Virus record (IMG/VR): IMGVR_UViG_3300037672_001842
Location: 1-20,378 of that record
Origin: a virus
Length of the DNA: 20,378 nt
Reading direction: 5' to 3' (one strand)
Part shown: positions 6,535 to 14,320 of the stretch, one piece after another
Layout: every line of letters starts with the position of its first letter
Position numbering within the stretch: position 1 is the first letter of the stretch
The notes under the pieces: generated by a model
Database searches by the model: none
Seen by the model: only the letters and a program-made list of their open reading frames with translations
What the model was told of the DNA's origin: nothing
Position numbers and translations under genes: made by a program

Positions 6535-7002
6535 ATGGCTCAGAATAATTTAACATCTAACACGAATCTTCTTTCTCCTGTTGGTTTTAAACTTACAATT
6601 AATCGGCAGAAGTATGCTAATACCGAGTACTTTATAACGAACTTTGGTATACCTGAGATTAGTGCTGGTGAAGTTCAAATGAATTTTAGAGGAGGGATTT
6701 CATATCAAACAAGCGAGACTCGTCAATTTGGAGGATTGAGTTTAAGGTTCGCTATTGACGAAGATATGAAGAACTATACAGAAATATATAATTGGATGAA
6801 GGATAATACTGAAAAGTATGAAGTTGCTGATATGATTCTTTCAGTTATGTCTAGTCATAATACTGTGAATAAACAATTTCAATTTAAGAATGCCTTTCCT
6901 ACTTCTTTAAGCGGTGTAGATTTTAACGTACAGTCAAACGATGTAGAATATGCACAGGCTGATGTTGCCTTTAGATACGACGAATTCCTAATCATAAAAT
7001 AG
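6535..7002 (+). CDS. Tail-tube-fold structural protein (gp19-like paralogue)
   Basis: I take the ATG at 6535, giving 155 residues; an upstream in-frame ATG at 6499 lies in the terminator, and the ATG at 6531 is out of frame and soon stops. The C-terminal pattern (NAFPTSLSGVDFNVQSNDVE... ADVAFRYDEFLI) lines up with gp19 of this phage (SAWPVNVSSIEVSNDSAD... TVEFAYQYWE). The middle GGISYQTSETRQFGGLSLRF resembles the gp19 block around RGRQMKIAGDRTYENWSV. It is therefore probably a second tube-fold protein, such as a tube initiator, terminator or baseplate-hub component. The position right after gene 23 is where marine T4-like phages often carry the tail completion gene 3, which is an alternative I cannot exclude. 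Confidence 0.7.
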   Translation: MAQNNLTSNTNLLSPVGFKLTINRQKYANTEYFITNFGIPEISAGEVQMNFRGGISYQTSETRQFGGLSLRFAIDEDMKNYTEIYNWMKDNTEKYEVADMILSVMSSHNTVNKQFQFKNAFPTSLSGVDFNVQSNDVEYAQADVAFRYDEFLIIK

Positions 7003-7003
7003 T

Positions 7004-7011
7004 AATAAATA
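7004..7011 (+). promoter_or_regulatory. Variant late promoter box (AATAAATA) before uvsY
   Basis: AATAAATA overlaps the stop region of the tube-like gene and lies 7 nt before the ATG at 7019. It has the same one-base variation as the box before gene 19. Support is by motif only. Confidence 0.4.
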
Positions 7012-7018
7012 ATACTAT

Positions 7019-7468
7019 ATGATGAATTTGAATGATATTTTAATGATGTGGAAAAAGGATGCTGTTATTGATGACGTATGCCTTGATGACGAGACGCTTA
7101 AATCTTCCAAATTGCACGCAAAATACCTAGAGCTTTTTTCTATGTCAAAACTAATGCTTAAGAAAAAAGAAATGGAGTATGTATCTATGAAAAAAGATAA
7201 GTGGCTTTACTACAATGGAAAGATGACTAAAGATGATATGGATAAGAACAAATGGAAATATGATCCATTTGATGGCATGTCTAAGCCTATGAAGTCTGAT
7301 ATGGATATGTACTATTCAACTGACAAAGATCTTGTAAAAATAAAAGCACAAATTGATTACCAGAAAACAATTGTTGAAACTCTGGAAGAAATCATGGGCA
7401 ATATTAGATGGCGGCACACCCATGTAAAAAATATATTGGAATTTAAGAAGTTTACTTCTGGCATGTAA
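7019..7468 (+). CDS. uvsY: Recombination mediator UvsY
   Basis: The 149-residue protein (T4 UvsY is 137) has the family features: helical N-terminus with the MNLNDILMMWKKDAVID block, the LYYNGKM segment at about residues 63-69 (T4: LDYYSGR) and the C-terminal IMGNIRWRHTHVKNILEFKKF helix. It is Lys- and Met-rich. UvsY forms a hexamer that loads UvsX recombinase on gp32-coated single-stranded DNA. Two successive ATGs (7019 and 7022) are possible starts. Its stop overlaps the uvsW start (TAATG at 7466-7470), so the pair is translationally coupled, as in T4 where uvsY and uvsW are adjacent. Identification is secure. Confidence 0.92.
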   Translation: MMNLNDILMMWKKDAVIDDVCLDDETLKSSKLHAKYLELFSMSKLMLKKKEMEYVSMKKDKWLYYNGKMTKDDMDKNKWKYDPFDGMSKPMKSDMDMYYSTDKDLVKIKAQIDYQKTIVETLEEIMGNIRWRHTHVKNILEFKKFTSGM

Positions 7469-8964
7469 TGATAACTGCGTATAAGAAAAATGAGGCAAAA
7501 GTTATCCTTAGATCAGATGATTCTGGTATTCTAATGGAGCTTAGCGAATATTTTACATTTTTTGCAGAAGGCTATAAGTTTATGCCAGCTTATAGAAATA
7601 AACTTTGGGATGGTAAAATACGGCTTTTCGATTCTCGGTCACAAACTATTCCATATGGTTTAATGAAGCGTGTAGCTGAATTTTGCCAAGAGCGTGGATA
7701 CAAACTTGTACATGATGAGTCAATGAAGAACGCTGAATTCTTTGAAAAGGATCAATTAGAAGAATTTATTAAAGGCTCAAAAATAAGTATAAAGGACAAA
7801 TTTATTAATCCGCGAGATTATCAGTTCGACGCTTTTGTTCACGGAATTCAAAATAAAAGAGCAATACTAATTTCTCCAACTGGGTCAGGAAAATCTCTTA
7901 TTATCTACATGATGATGCGGCATTATTTAAACCATGAAATGGATAAAAAGGTTTTAATCGTCGTGCCTACTACATCTTTAGTAGAACAAATGTACAAAGA
8001 CTTTGAGTCATATTCCTGGCAGGATAAATCCTTTGATGTTACTGAAGATGTTCATCGGATATACTCTGGTAAAGACAAAAGTGGTTTTGATTCGTCTGTA
8101 GTTGTTACTACATGGCAAAGCGCGATTAATTTACCACAATCCTGGTTTGCTGTTTACGGGATGATCATCGGTGATGAAGCACACACATTCAAAGCTAAGT
8201 CGCTAACTACAATTATGAACAGGTTAGTAAATGCTGGTTTTAGAATAGGAACCACAGGAACTATTGACGATACAATAGCAAACCAAATGACTCTTGAAGG
8301 TAATTTTGGTCCAGTGTATAAAGTTACTACAACAAAAGAGCTTATCGATTCTGACACACTGGCGCAACTAACTATTCAATGTTTAGTTCTTAAGTATTCA
8401 GACGAAGAAAGAAAATTGTGTAGAGGACTAAAGTACCAAGATGAAATCGATCATATAGTTTCCCACGAAAAAAGAAATAGATTTATTGTCAATCTTACAT
8501 GTGATCAAAAAGGTAATTCACTTGTTCTGTATAATCTTGTGCAAAAACATGGTAAACCTTTGTATGACGCATTTGCAGAAAGGTTGAAGGGTACTGACCG
8601 CAAAGTATTTTTTGTGTCGGGAGCAGTAAATGCAGAAGAAAGAGAAAAAATTCGTGAGATTACAGAGAAAGAAAAAAACGCCGTTATTGTAGCGAGTGTA
8701 GGCACCTTTTCTACAGGTATAAATATAGTTAACTTGCACAACATAATGTTTGCATCTCCGACAAAATCGCAGATAAGAGTATTACAATCAATTGGGCGAG
8801 GTTTAAGAAAGACAGAGGATGGGCAAGGTACTACAATCTATGACTTAGCCGATGATCTTTCTTGGAAAAAGAAGAAAAACTATACACTAAATCACGCTAT
8901 TGAGCGTGTAAAAATATACTCTAAAGAAAAGTTTATCTACAATATTCACGAAGTACCTATATGA
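7468..8964 (+). CDS. uvsW: Recombination and replication-fork helicase UvsW
   Basis: The 498-residue protein (T4 UvsW is 503) is a superfamily 2 helicase. It has a Q-motif-like NPRDYQFDA (114-122), Walker A SPTGSGKS (136-143), DEAH box (236-239), motif III GTTGT (261-265) and motif VI QSIGRGLR (440-447). The first about 100 residues form the UvsW-specific N-terminal domain (YKFMPAYRNKLWDGKIRLFD). It unwinds branched DNA, RNA-DNA hybrids at origins and stalled forks, shifting the phage to recombination-dependent replication. It is coupled to uvsY upstream and overlaps the next gene by four bases (ATGA at 8961-8964). Confidence 0.96.
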   Translation: MITAYKKNEAKVILRSDDSGILMELSEYFTFFAEGYKFMPAYRNKLWDGKIRLFDSRSQTIPYGLMKRVAEFCQERGYKLVHDESMKNAEFFEKDQLEEFIKGSKISIKDKFINPRDYQFDAFVHGIQNKRAILISPTGSGKSLIIYMMMRHYLNHEMDKKVLIVVPTTSLVEQMYKDFESYSWQDKSFDVTEDVHRIYSGKDKSGFDSSVVVTTWQSAINLPQSWFAVYGMIIGDEAHTFKAKSLTTIMNRLVNAGFRIGTTGTIDDTIANQMTLEGNFGPVYKVTTTKELIDSDTLAQLTIQCLVLKYSDEERKLCRGLKYQDEIDHIVSHEKRNRFIVNLTCDQKGNSLVLYNLVQKHGKPLYDAFAERLKGTDRKVFFVSGAVNAEEREKIREITEKEKNAVIVASVGTFSTGINIVNLHNIMFASPTKSQIRVLQSIGRGLRKTEDGQGTTIYDLADDLSWKKKKNYTLNHAIERVKIYSKEKFIYNIHEVPI

Positions 8965-9428
8965 AAAAAGAGTTGAAAGACTATTTAAACAATTACGCAT
9001 TGATAAATTATCGGTTGCGCGATGGAAGTAGTGTGATAGCCAATGAGAAACACTATGATAAAGAAACACAATCTTTCTACATTTCAGGGGCGGTAGAGAT
9101 AATAATAACACCCGAAGGAAGTTCTTTCCTCATCCCATGGGTTTTAACTGATGACGAGGATATAATTCAAATACAGAAAAGCAATATAATTGCATCTGCT
9201 GCAGTAAGTGAAGACATTCAAATACAATATCACAAATATCTTATCAAGCTTAATCTCCAAGATAATTTGACTGAAAAGGAGATTGGTATTATATTAGACA
9301 AAGTATTTACCGATGATATTGATAATCTAGATACTAGCGAAGTTGATGGAGGCTACGAGGCATTATATGATTATGATGAGCCTAAAGATTTGGAATGGAG
9401 GAACAAATGGAAACCATACAACAATTAG
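8961..9428 (+). CDS. Unknown 155-aa protein coupled to uvsW
   Basis: This protein is not recognised with certainty. The N-terminal half has alternating beta-strand character (YRLRDGSSVIANEKHYD, then FYISGAVEIIITPEGSSFLIPWVL), loosely like a small Sm-like barrel; the C-terminal half is acidic (TDDIDNLDTSEVDGG) and ends in WRNKWKPYNN. It starts in the ATGA that ends uvsW, so it is translated by coupling. Proteins of similar make-up sit next to uvsW in marine T4-like phages, to my knowledge without an assigned function. The Sm-like comparison is speculation from strand pattern alone. Confidence 0.8.
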   Translation: MKKELKDYLNNYALINYRLRDGSSVIANEKHYDKETQSFYISGAVEIIITPEGSSFLIPWVLTDDEDIIQIQKSNIIASAAVSEDIQIQYHKYLIKLNLQDNLTEKEIGIILDKVFTDDIDNLDTSEVDGGYEALYDYDEPKDLEWRNKWKPYNN

Positions 9429-9544
9429 AGCTTTTTTGTTATTCTAAGAATATTATACCCTATACAGCAAACATTGTAAATAAAAAAATGCACAACCATG
9501 TAAAAAAGTATTTACATCCGTGTGATTTAGTGTATAATATATAA
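9407..9544 (+). CDS. Possible 45-aa small protein overlapping the previous gene
   Basis: An ATG at 9407, preceded by a strong GGAGG (9397-9401, 5-nt spacing), opens a 45-residue frame that overlaps the end of the 155-aa gene by 22 nt and stops at 9542-9544, 7 nt before gp55. The product starts METIQQLELFCYSKN and is Tyr/Lys/Asn-rich, with no recognisable domain. The Shine-Dalgarno is much better than those of most neighbours, which favours a real gene. Against it, the early promoter of gp55 lies inside its last third, and AT-rich DNA readily gives short open frames. Confidence 0.42.
   Translation: METIQQLELFCYSKNIIPYTANIVNKKMHNHVKKYLHPCDLVYNI
9511..9538 (+). promoter_or_regulatory. Early sigma70-like promoter of gp55
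   Basis: TTTACA (9511-9516) and TATAAT (9533-9538), 16 nt apart, within the context AGTATTTACA...TATAATATA shared by the other early promoters here. The ATG of gp55 is at 9552, giving a predicted leader of about 7 nt. Confidence 0.72.
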
Positions 9545-9551
9545 AATAATT

Positions 9552-10133
9552 ATGAAGAAGAAGAAACCTAGTGAGAAACCACACTATGTAAACAATAAAC
9601 AGTTTTCTGGATCAGTTGTTGACTATGTGAATTCAGCAAATGAAGCTCGTAGCAAAGATGAGGAGGAACCTATTATTACTGAATATATCGGTACATGCTT
9701 CTTAAAAATCGCTGAGGGCCTATCGCATAAGCCAAACTTTTCGGGATACACATACAGAGAGGAAATGGTTATGGATGCTGTTGAAAACTGTATTAAGGCT
9801 ATTATGAATTACGACGTAAAGAAAGCAACTCGCACTGGCTTACCCAATGCCTTTGCGTATTTTACACAAATTACATATTACGCGTTTTTAAGACGAATTG
9901 CTAAAGAGAAAAAGCACCAAGATATCAAAGAGCTGTATATGGAGCACGCAAGTGCTTCAGGGTTTATGGATACTGGTGGGTTCTCAGACGCTTCAGGCAT
10001 TGTTGAGCGTGTTAGGTTTAAATCTCAACGGATCCGTGATAGAGATTCTGCTATTAAGAATTTTGGTAAGACTCTTAAAAAGAAGAAGAGATCAAAAAAG
10101 AGAATTAATGGCTTACTAGACGAGTTTTTATAA
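9552..10133 (+). CDS. 55: Late-transcription sigma factor gp55
   Basis: The 193-residue protein (T4 gp55 is 185) has the signature DAVENCIKAIMNYDVKKATR and the PNAFAYFTQITYYAFLRRIAKEKKHQDIK block (about 98-126), corresponding to sigma region 2 and recognising the TATAAATA late promoters. The basic linker KKKKRSKKR is followed by a hydrophobic tail, NGLLDEFL (186-193), equivalent to the clamp-binding end of T4 gp55 that contacts gp45. It is driven by an early promoter 13 nt upstream. The stop is one base from the gp47 start, so gp55-gp47-gp46 form one unit. The seven late boxes in this window are its expected targets. Confidence 0.95.
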   Translation: MKKKKPSEKPHYVNNKQFSGSVVDYVNSANEARSKDEEEPIITEYIGTCFLKIAEGLSHKPNFSGYTYREEMVMDAVENCIKAIMNYDVKKATRTGLPNAFAYFTQITYYAFLRRIAKEKKHQDIKELYMEHASASGFMDTGGFSDASGIVERVRFKSQRIRDRDSAIKNFGKTLKKKKRSKKRINGLLDEFL

Positions 10134-10134
10134 T

Positions 10135-11193
10135 ATGCGACTTGCTATAATTAATGACACCCATTCTGGAGTAAAAAATGGGTCTGATATTTTCTTAGAT
10201 TACTCTGCCAAATTTTTTGATGATGTTTTCTTTCCATACTTACTAAAAAATGACATACGAGACATTGTACATCTTGGTGACTATTTTGATCATCGCAGGT
10301 TTGTTAACTTTAAAGTTTTAAAACACAATTTTGAAGTCTTTATTAAAAAGCTTTATGATTACGACATGCACATGGATATTATTCCAGGCAACCATGACGT
10401 TTATTACAAAAACACAAATGAATTAAATTCTTTAGAGCAAATTTTAGAGAAATATAACGACAGGATTCATATCCATCTGAGCCCTACTGTTAAAAAATTT
10501 GAAGGACTAAACGTAGGTTTGCTCCCTTGGATTTGTGAAGAGAATAGAGCGGAATCAATGGACTTTATTAAAAACTCTGAAGCTTCAGTATTGATGGGCC
10601 ACCTTGAGCTAGGAGGTTTTAAATACATGGGCAACGCGAGTATCAAATCTCACGGCATGGATAAATCTTTATTTGATAGATACGATGCTGTTTACTCTGG
10701 TCATTATCATACTAAAAGCAGCGAAGGAAATGTCACGTATCTTGGGACTCAATACCAATTAACATGGTCAGACGCTAATGATCCTAAATATTTCCATATA
10801 CTTAACACGGAAACTAGAGATCTTGAAGCTGTTATAAATCCTAACGTTTTATTTCAAAAAATTTACTACGATGAAGATAACATTCCTGCTATAACACCTA
10901 GTTTAGTAAAGAATACTTATGTAAAAGTCATCGTTACTAATAAAAAAGATTTATTTGTTTTTGATAAATTCATGGAGCAAATATATGACTTCAACCCTTA
11001 TGAAGTTAGGATAATAGAAAACTTTGACGAATATGGTGGAGATAAGATTAATGACGAAGACGTAAAAGTTGACGACACACCAACACTGTTGAATAGTTAT
11101 ATCGACGCGACAGAAACAAATTTAGACTCTAATGTTCTTAAAAAAATGATGCAAGAACTTTTGATTGAAGCGCAAGCCTTAGACAATATATAA
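10135..11193 (+). CDS. 47: Recombination nuclease subunit gp47 (Mre11-like)
   Basis: The 352-residue protein (T4 gp47 is 339) is a calcineurin-like metallophosphoesterase. Metal ligands are visible in order: Asp8 and His10 (NDTHSG), Asp49 (HLGDYFDHRR), Asn86-His87 (GNHD), His156 (GHLELGG), His190 and His192 (SGHYHTK). With gp46 it forms the Mre11/Rad50-like complex that resects DNA ends for recombination-dependent replication and contributes to host DNA breakdown. The C-terminal about 90 residues form the capping and gp46-binding region. It starts one base after gp55 and overlaps gp46 by one base (TAATG at 11191-11195). Confidence 0.96.
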   Translation: MRLAIINDTHSGVKNGSDIFLDYSAKFFDDVFFPYLLKNDIRDIVHLGDYFDHRRFVNFKVLKHNFEVFIKKLYDYDMHMDIIPGNHDVYYKNTNELNSLEQILEKYNDRIHIHLSPTVKKFEGLNVGLLPWICEENRAESMDFIKNSEASVLMGHLELGGFKYMGNASIKSHGMDKSLFDRYDAVYSGHYHTKSSEGNVTYLGTQYQLTWSDANDPKYFHILNTETRDLEAVINPNVLFQKIYYDEDNIPAITPSLVKNTYVKVIVTNKKDLFVFDKFMEQIYDFNPYEVRIIENFDEYGGDKINDEDVKVDDTPTLLNSYIDATETNLDSNVLKKMMQELLIEAQALDNI

Positions 11194-12905
11194 TGATTAC
11201 ATTTAAAAAACTCACTTGGAAAAACTTTTTATCTACCGGAAATAACGAAACTACAGTATATCTTAACAAAGATTCTGCCACTCTCGTCGTCGGTTCAAAT
11301 GGTGCCGGGAAATCTACAATGCTTGACGCATTGTCTTTCGCGCTTTTTGGTAAGCCTCACCGTAGTATTAATAAGCCGCAATTAGTAAACTCAATCAACA
11401 ATACAAATTGTTTAACGACAGTTGAATTTAGTGTAGGTCGTATTGAATACAGAATTGTCCGAGGAATTAAACCTAACATATTCGAGGTTTACCGAAATGG
11501 GAAGTTACTTAATCAGGAATCGCACAGTCGCGACTATCAAAAAATTATTGAACAAAATATTTTAAAACTTAACCACAAATCTTTTCACCAAGTAGTTGTA
11601 TTAGGGTCTTCAAATTTTATTCCATTCATGCAATTACCTTCACACCAACGTAGGAATGTGATTGAAGATCTACTCGATATTGGCATTTTCACTAAAATGA
11701 ATGGTGTTCTTAAAGAGAAAATTATGGCTCTCCGTCATAAAATGAACGATACTGATAATGAACTTAAGATTCTTAAAGAAACAATTAAACTTCAAACTTC
11801 ACATATTAGAGAATTAAAGAAGATTGATTCTACACAAGAAGAAAAAAGAACAAAGGAGATAAGTTCCATTAACGAAGAAATTTCTGTATTAGAAGGCAGC
11901 AACTTAGACCTCCAACGCGAGTATGATCTAAATTATAAAACTACTGTTGAAGGTCACGAAAAAGCTGCTAGCAACAAAACATCATACACAGTAGAAATTT
12001 CTAACCTTAAGCGTAATATGGATGACGTTGTTAAGGAGTCTAAGTTTTACGAAAAAAATGACCACTGCCCCACGTGTTCTCAAGATATTTCGGTGGAGCT
12101 TAAAACTTCTAAAAATGAAGAATGTCAAAACAAAGCCAAGACTCTTAATTTAGAGTATGTCAATACAAAGGAGCAACTAAAAGTATCTGAATCTGAAGTA
12201 AATAAGCTGTATGCTCAAATTGTGCATCTTAATGAAGTCAATAATAGTATTCGACAAAATGAGACACGAATTAATATTCTTAAAACTAGAGTTGAAGCTT
12301 TGTCACAGAAGGCCGATGTTCAAGACACTACTGAGGCAGAAACAAAACTTTCAGAGGATAAGGAAAAAAGTTTAAAACTTCTTGAACTTAGATTTGAGCA
12401 GACTACATTAACTTCTTACTTTGATGCTATTGGTGAATTGCTAAGAGATACTGGTATAAAAACAAAAGTTATCAGACAGTATCTTCCTATTATGAATAAG
12501 CTCATTAACCAGTATTTGCAGGTCCTTGATTTTTTTGTTCTTTTCAACCTCGATGATTCATTCAATGAAACAATTAAATCTCGGCATAGAGATGAATTTA
12601 CGTATTCTTCTTTTTCAGAAGGAGAAAAACAAAGGATAGATTTGAGTTTACTTTTTTCGTGGAGACAGATTGCTCGTATGAAGAACAGCGCAAATACAAA
12701 TTTACTAATTTTGGACGAGACATTCGATTCAAGTATGGATGCTGATGGTGTTGACAATCTTCTTAAGATTCTAAATACCCTTGGAAAAGAAACCAACGTC
12801 TTTATTATTTCTCATAAACAGGATCTTTTAGAAGGAAAGTTTCCTATGAAGATAGAGTTTGAGAAGATTAAAAACTTCAGTCAGATGAAAAAAGGTGAAA
12901 AATAG
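11193..12905 (+). CDS. 46: Recombination nuclease ATPase subunit gp46 (Rad50-like)
   Basis: The 570-residue protein (T4 gp46 is 560) is an SMC/Rad50 ATPase: Walker A GSNGAGKS (34-41), coiled coils on both sides of a zinc-hook CPTC (292-295), ABC signature SFSEGEKQR (473-481), Walker B LLILDET (504-510) with D-loop SSMDADG, and the switch His541. It powers and regulates gp47 and tethers DNA ends through the zinc hook. Translation is coupled to gp47 through the shared TAATG. Its stop codon TAG is embedded in the AGTATTTACA element of the next early promoter, so this promoter starts exactly where the gene ends. Confidence 0.96.
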   Translation: MITFKKLTWKNFLSTGNNETTVYLNKDSATLVVGSNGAGKSTMLDALSFALFGKPHRSINKPQLVNSINNTNCLTTVEFSVGRIEYRIVRGIKPNIFEVYRNGKLLNQESHSRDYQKIIEQNILKLNHKSFHQVVVLGSSNFIPFMQLPSHQRRNVIEDLLDIGIFTKMNGVLKEKIMALRHKMNDTDNELKILKETIKLQTSHIRELKKIDSTQEEKRTKEISSINEEISVLEGSNLDLQREYDLNYKTTVEGHEKAASNKTSYTVEISNLKRNMDDVVKESKFYEKNDHCPTCSQDISVELKTSKNEECQNKAKTLNLEYVNTKEQLKVSESEVNKLYAQIVHLNEVNNSIRQNETRINILKTRVEALSQKADVQDTTEAETKLSEDKEKSLKLLELRFEQTTLTSYFDAIGELLRDTGIKTKVIRQYLPIMNKLINQYLQVLDFFVLFNLDDSFNETIKSRHRDEFTYSSFSEGEKQRIDLSLLFSWRQIARMKNSANTNLLILDETFDSSMDADGVDNLLKILNTLGKETNVFIISHKQDLLEGKFPMKIEFEKIKNFSQMKKGEK

Positions 12906-12907
12906 TA

Positions 12908-12936
12908 TTTACAGATTGCTCAAAACGTGATATAAT
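12908..12936 (+). promoter_or_regulatory. Early sigma70-like promoter with long leader
   Basis: TTTACA (12908-12913), 17-nt spacer, consensus TATAAT (12931-12936). Its AGTA extension before the -35 is shared with the gp43, gp55 and MazG-like promoters. The predicted start near 12943 gives a leader of about 100 nt, unlike the very short leaders of the other early genes. Confidence 0.8.
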
Positions 12937-12942
12937 ATCTAC

Positions 12943-13044
12943 ATACCAATAAAAAACTTCAGTGGTTAATAGCCACATTTCATAGCATAACCTAACCTGA
13001 TTAAGTCCTCGCCTCCTAGCGGAGGCGAGGCAACCTTTAAAAAA
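12943..13044 (+). promoter_or_regulatory. Structured leader RNA of the dNTP hydrolase gene
   Basis: The predicted 5' UTR has a weak hairpin (GTGGT/GCCAC at about 12962-12975) and a perfect 10-bp, GC-rich hairpin: CCTCGCCTCC (13007-13016), loop TAGC, GGAGGCGAGG (13021-13030). There is no T-run after it, only CAACCTTTAAAAAAATG, so it is not an ordinary terminator. The hairpin hides a GGAGG sequence but this lies 19 nt before the ATG, too far for a normal ribosome site. A role in mRNA stability, attenuation or translation control is possible. No known riboswitch class is recognised. Confidence 0.55.
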
Positions 13045-13332
13045 ATGACTGGAATCAAATACGATTCACAAAAACCAGACTATAGTTTAATCCCGCCTAA
13101 CGCGTTGGATGATGTAGTTAAAGTGTTAACTTACGGAGCTCAAAAATATGACAGAAACAATTGGCAACATCTTGAGAATCTTGATAGTCGTTATTTTGCT
13201 GCAGCGCAACGTCATCTATGGGCGTTGCAACGAGGCGAAACATTGGATGAGGAGACCGGCATTCATCATGCCGCACACGCAATTTGTTGCATGATGTTTA
13301 TGCTTGAATTTTATTATTTACAAACTGACTAA
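13045..13332 (+). CDS. dATP/dGTP diphosphohydrolase-family small protein (DUF5664-like)
   Basis: The 95-residue protein matches the small phage and bacterial family annotated as dATP/dGTP diphosphohydrolase N-terminal domain: KYDSQKPDYSLIPPNALDDV, VLTYGAQKYDRNNW, RYFAAAQRHLWALQRGE, and DEETGIHHAAHAICCMMF, with the HHAAHA histidines as likely metal or substrate contacts. The alpha-helical make-up recalls MazG-type NTP pyrophosphohydrolases. In a phage replication cluster it would adjust deoxynucleotide pools, but activity is inferred from family annotation. It is the first gene after gp46, with its own early promoter and an unusual structured leader. The gp45 promoter overlaps its last codons. 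Confidence 0.8.
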   Translation: MTGIKYDSQKPDYSLIPPNALDDVVKVLTYGAQKYDRNNWQHLENLDSRYFAAAQRHLWALQRGETLDEETGIHHAAHAICCMMFMLEFYYLQTD

Positions 13333-13345
13333 AACATTATATAAT
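13317..13345 (+). promoter_or_regulatory. Early sigma70-like promoter of the sliding clamp
   Basis: TTTACA (13317-13322), 17-nt spacer, TATAAT (13340-13345), followed by ATAC. The -35 lies within the last codons of the preceding gene. The ATG of gp45 is 9 nt after the -10, so the predicted leader is about 3 nt. Confidence 0.75.
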
Positions 13346-13354
13346 ATACTCGTT

Positions 13355-14026
13355 ATGAAAATAAGTAAAGAAACTATTGAAGTCCTGAAAAACTTCTCAG
13401 GTATTAACCCAAACCTTGTCATTAAACAAGGAAACAAACTATCAACAATTGCCGATGCAAAAAACATTATGGCTAATGTTACTGTAAGCGAAGTGTTTGA
13501 CACTGAAGTAGGAATCTATGATTTAAATGAATTTCTATCAGCTCTTAATTTGATTGAAGATCCAGAACTAGATTTTGGAGACAATTCAGTGACTATTGCG
13601 AATAATCGCGCATCAGTAAATTACCGATACTCAGATCCTCTTATTCTTACTTCTCCGCAAAAAGAAGTGAATATGCCAGATCCTGATTTCACAGTTGAAC
13701 TTTCATCTAATACAATTAACGAAATTCGAAAAGCCGGCGGAGCTTTAGGTCACGCTGTTGTTTCTATTTCTTCTTCTGAAGATAGCGAAAAAGTTTATTT
13801 AGAAGTAAAAGATCCTGATAATTCTTCGGCCAATATGTATCGCCTAAATATTGGAGATGGCGAATCTCGTACATATGATTTTCAATTTCTTATTTCAAAC
13901 TTAAAACTTTTGCCAGATGACTACGAAATTTCCGTAAGTTCTAAGCTAATTTCGCAGTGGAAAGGTTTAAATAGTAAAACACAATATTGGATCGCACTCG
14001 AAAAAAATTCATCATTTAACTCATAA
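13355..14026 (+). CDS. 45: DNA polymerase sliding clamp gp45
   Basis: From the ATG at 13355 the protein has 223 residues (T4 gp45 is 228). It matches the phage clamp family: MKISKETIEVLKNFSGIN at the N-terminus, the EVGIYDLNEFLSAL block (about 49-62), LILTSPQKEVNMPDPDF in the middle, and the C-terminal DYEISVSSKLISQWK...QYWIALE. The trimeric ring tethers gp43 and also activates late transcription by binding gp55. A longer open frame begins at 13304 but would place the promoter inside the gene and lacks family similarity in its first 17 residues. Start choice is therefore firm. Confidence 0.95.
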   Translation: MKISKETIEVLKNFSGINPNLVIKQGNKLSTIADAKNIMANVTVSEVFDTEVGIYDLNEFLSALNLIEDPELDFGDNSVTIANNRASVNYRYSDPLILTSPQKEVNMPDPDFTVELSSNTINEIRKAGGALGHAVVSISSSEDSEKVYLEVKDPDNSSANMYRLNIGDGESRTYDFQFLISNLKLLPDDYEISVSSKLISQWKGLNSKTQYWIALEKNSSFNS

Positions 14027-14041
14027 CAATAATAATACATT

Positions 14042-14320
14042 ATGTCAGAAAAAACAGTAAAACCTACTCAAGAAGTAGAAACCGCACAGAATGAAGAGGA
14101 ACAAACTGAACCTCAGATTTCATTTAATCAAATCGCTGCAGTCACAGAGATCATTGATCTCTGTTCTACCCGCGGTGCATTTAAAGGACCAGAGCTTGAA
14201 GCTATTGGTCAAATTCGAAACTCTTTTGCTGGATTTGTCAATTTCCATGCGCCAAAAGAAGAAGAAGAAAAACCGACGTCTGCTCCTAGCGCTGAGGGGA
14301 CTGAGGAAACCTCTGAGTAG
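14042..14320 (+). CDS. Unknown 92-aa acidic protein after gp45
   Basis: Not assigned to a known function. The protein has a disordered acidic N-terminus (about 1-25, TQEVETAQNEEEQTEP), a predicted helical core (SFNQIAAVTEIIDLCSTRGAFKGPELEAIGQIRN, quoted in two parts as SFNQIAAVTEIIDLCSTRG and AFKGPELEAIGQIRN), and a Pro/Glu/Ser-rich tail. The core pattern EIIDLCSTRGAFKG is reminiscent of small conserved proteins found next to clamp genes in marine T4-like phages. It follows gp45 by 15 nt without its own promoter, so it probably shares its transcript. The ATG at 14042 is preceded by AATAATACATT, without a Shine-Dalgarno. Confidence 0.75.
   Translation: MSEKTVKPTQEVETAQNEEEQTEPQISFNQIAAVTEIIDLCSTRGAFKGPELEAIGQIRNSFAGFVNFHAPKEEEEKPTSAPSAEGTEETSE

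Noticed and set aside
12416-12796. 126-codon minus-strand frame inside gene 46
   Set aside because: It overlaps the conserved signature and Walker B region of gp46 and has no start signals; treated as a shadow frame.
13304-13354. Longer start of gp45 at 13304
   Set aside because: The extension overlaps the preceding gene, covers the consensus early promoter and adds 17 residues absent from clamp proteins.
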